DNA from: Anaerolineales bacterium
GTDB taxonomy: Bacteria; Chloroflexota; Anaerolineae; Epilineales; JAANWY01
Direction of reading: 5' to 3'
Assembly: GCA_018263655.1 (NCBI GenBank)
Contig: JAANWY010000048.1
Span: forward strand, 1-5,222
Length of the DNA: 5,222 bases
Both the position numbers and the translations under genes were made by a program. Positions 4,812 to 5,222 of this stretch are shown here, piece after piece (positions within the stretch are counted from its first letter, which is position 1; every line of letters starts with the position of its first letter). The notes beneath the pieces were generated by a model that was given only the letters and a program-made list of their open reading frames with translations, was not told the origin of the DNA and searched no databases.

Positions 4812-5222
4812 TCACTGCAACCTGGCAACGGCAGCCCCTACACCGAGCACGAGATAGATCAACGTCCCGATATTGACCAAGAAAGTGAAGGCCCCCATCA
4901 CGCGCTGAGTCAGAATCAGGCCGGCCCCGGCAACGCCCAACACGAGGCACACACCGGCCAAGATTCCCAGCCCTCGACCACGCTTGCGAACGACGCGCCC
5001 CATTAGATCAGCGATGCCGGCACCAACGGCCGGGCCGATGAAGAACGCGATAAGCCAAAAACCGCCGAGGAAACTCATGATTGCGCCGGCAATCGTCGAT
5101 AGGACCAAGCCTACGATGCCGGCGATTGCATAGTCCCGAAGAGCGATGGTGTAAATGGGCGAGCGTGTCTCATTGATGCACTCTCTGCAGCGCAAGCCCA
5201 CGGGATGGCGCACGGCGCACTC
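4812..5222 (-). CDS. Zinc-ribbon/B-box-like membrane protein, 5' end outside the window
   Basis: The frame is open to the right edge, so only the last 136 residues are seen. The visible part begins E-C-A-V-R-H-P-V-G-L-R-C-R-E-C, with cysteines at visible residues 2, 12 and 15. This fits the second half of the Cys-rich zinc-binding module found at the N-terminus of many bacterial membrane proteins, including some rhomboids. Four hydrophobic helices follow, at about 31-50, 54-72, 84-104 and 112-133, separated by a basic loop (RVVRKRGRG). No rhomboid catalytic G-x-S or His motif is present. Function unknown. The GTG at 5211-5213 is internal to the Cys module and is unlikely to be the true start. 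The gene runs in the direction of recN, 181 bases away. Confidence 0.85.
   Translation of the reverse strand, partial: ECAVRHPVGLRCRECINETRSPIYTIALRDYAIAGIVGLVLSTIAGAIMSFLGGFWLIAFFIGPAVGAGIADLMGRVVRKRGRGLGILAGVCLVLGVAGAGLILTQRVMGAFTFLVNIGTLIYLVLGVGAAVARLQ

Overview
The window looks like a chromosomal piece of a moderately GC-rich bacterium, most likely a member of the Chloroflexota (Anaerolineae/Caldilineae-like). This is inferred from the style of the proteins, from the CxxC zinc-ribbon/membrane protein at the right edge, and from several long palindromic intergenic elements that resemble dispersed repeats I associate with that phylum. No search was run.

Left part (1-1022): a region without coding sequence, carrying inverted repeats, leads into infA on the + strand (376-600). 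The infA gene has a good sigma70-type promoter (TTGACT-N17-TATTCT, 227-255). A strong intrinsic terminator (299-329) lies inside the 5' leader, which suggests transcription attenuation. Downstream of infA are a probable terminator and two large palindromic elements (739-867 and 899-1010). These fill the 422-base gap between the convergent ends of infA and the minus-strand cluster.

Middle and right (1023-4630, minus strand, read right to left): recN (DNA repair SMC-like ATPase), two overlapping remnants of a small-protein/nucleotidyltransferase gene pair joined by a frame-shifting internal deletion, a membrane-anchored TlpA/ResA-type thioredoxin, and a divergent Lgt-like membrane protein. Spacing is tight: ATGA overlap at the recN end, 6 bases before the thioredoxin gene and 5 bases before the Lgt-like gene, so they probably form one transcript. 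Upstream of recN lies a 181-base gap with a palindromic element. Beyond it is the 3' part of a zinc-ribbon plus four-helix membrane protein gene that runs off the right edge.

The most striking observation is in recN. The codons for the Walker B box, expected to read like F-D-E-(I/V)-D-x-G-I-G, instead read F-A-D-L-V-M-G-I-G. The 23 bases that encode this are an exact reverse complement of 23 bases about 116 bases further along the same gene (codons for D523-K530). This looks like a templated, quasipalindrome-type sequence replacement that destroyed the ATPase active site without breaking the frame, or else an assembly error. The Lgt-like protein also lacks several residues known to be needed in E. 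coli Lgt, so its activity is uncertain.
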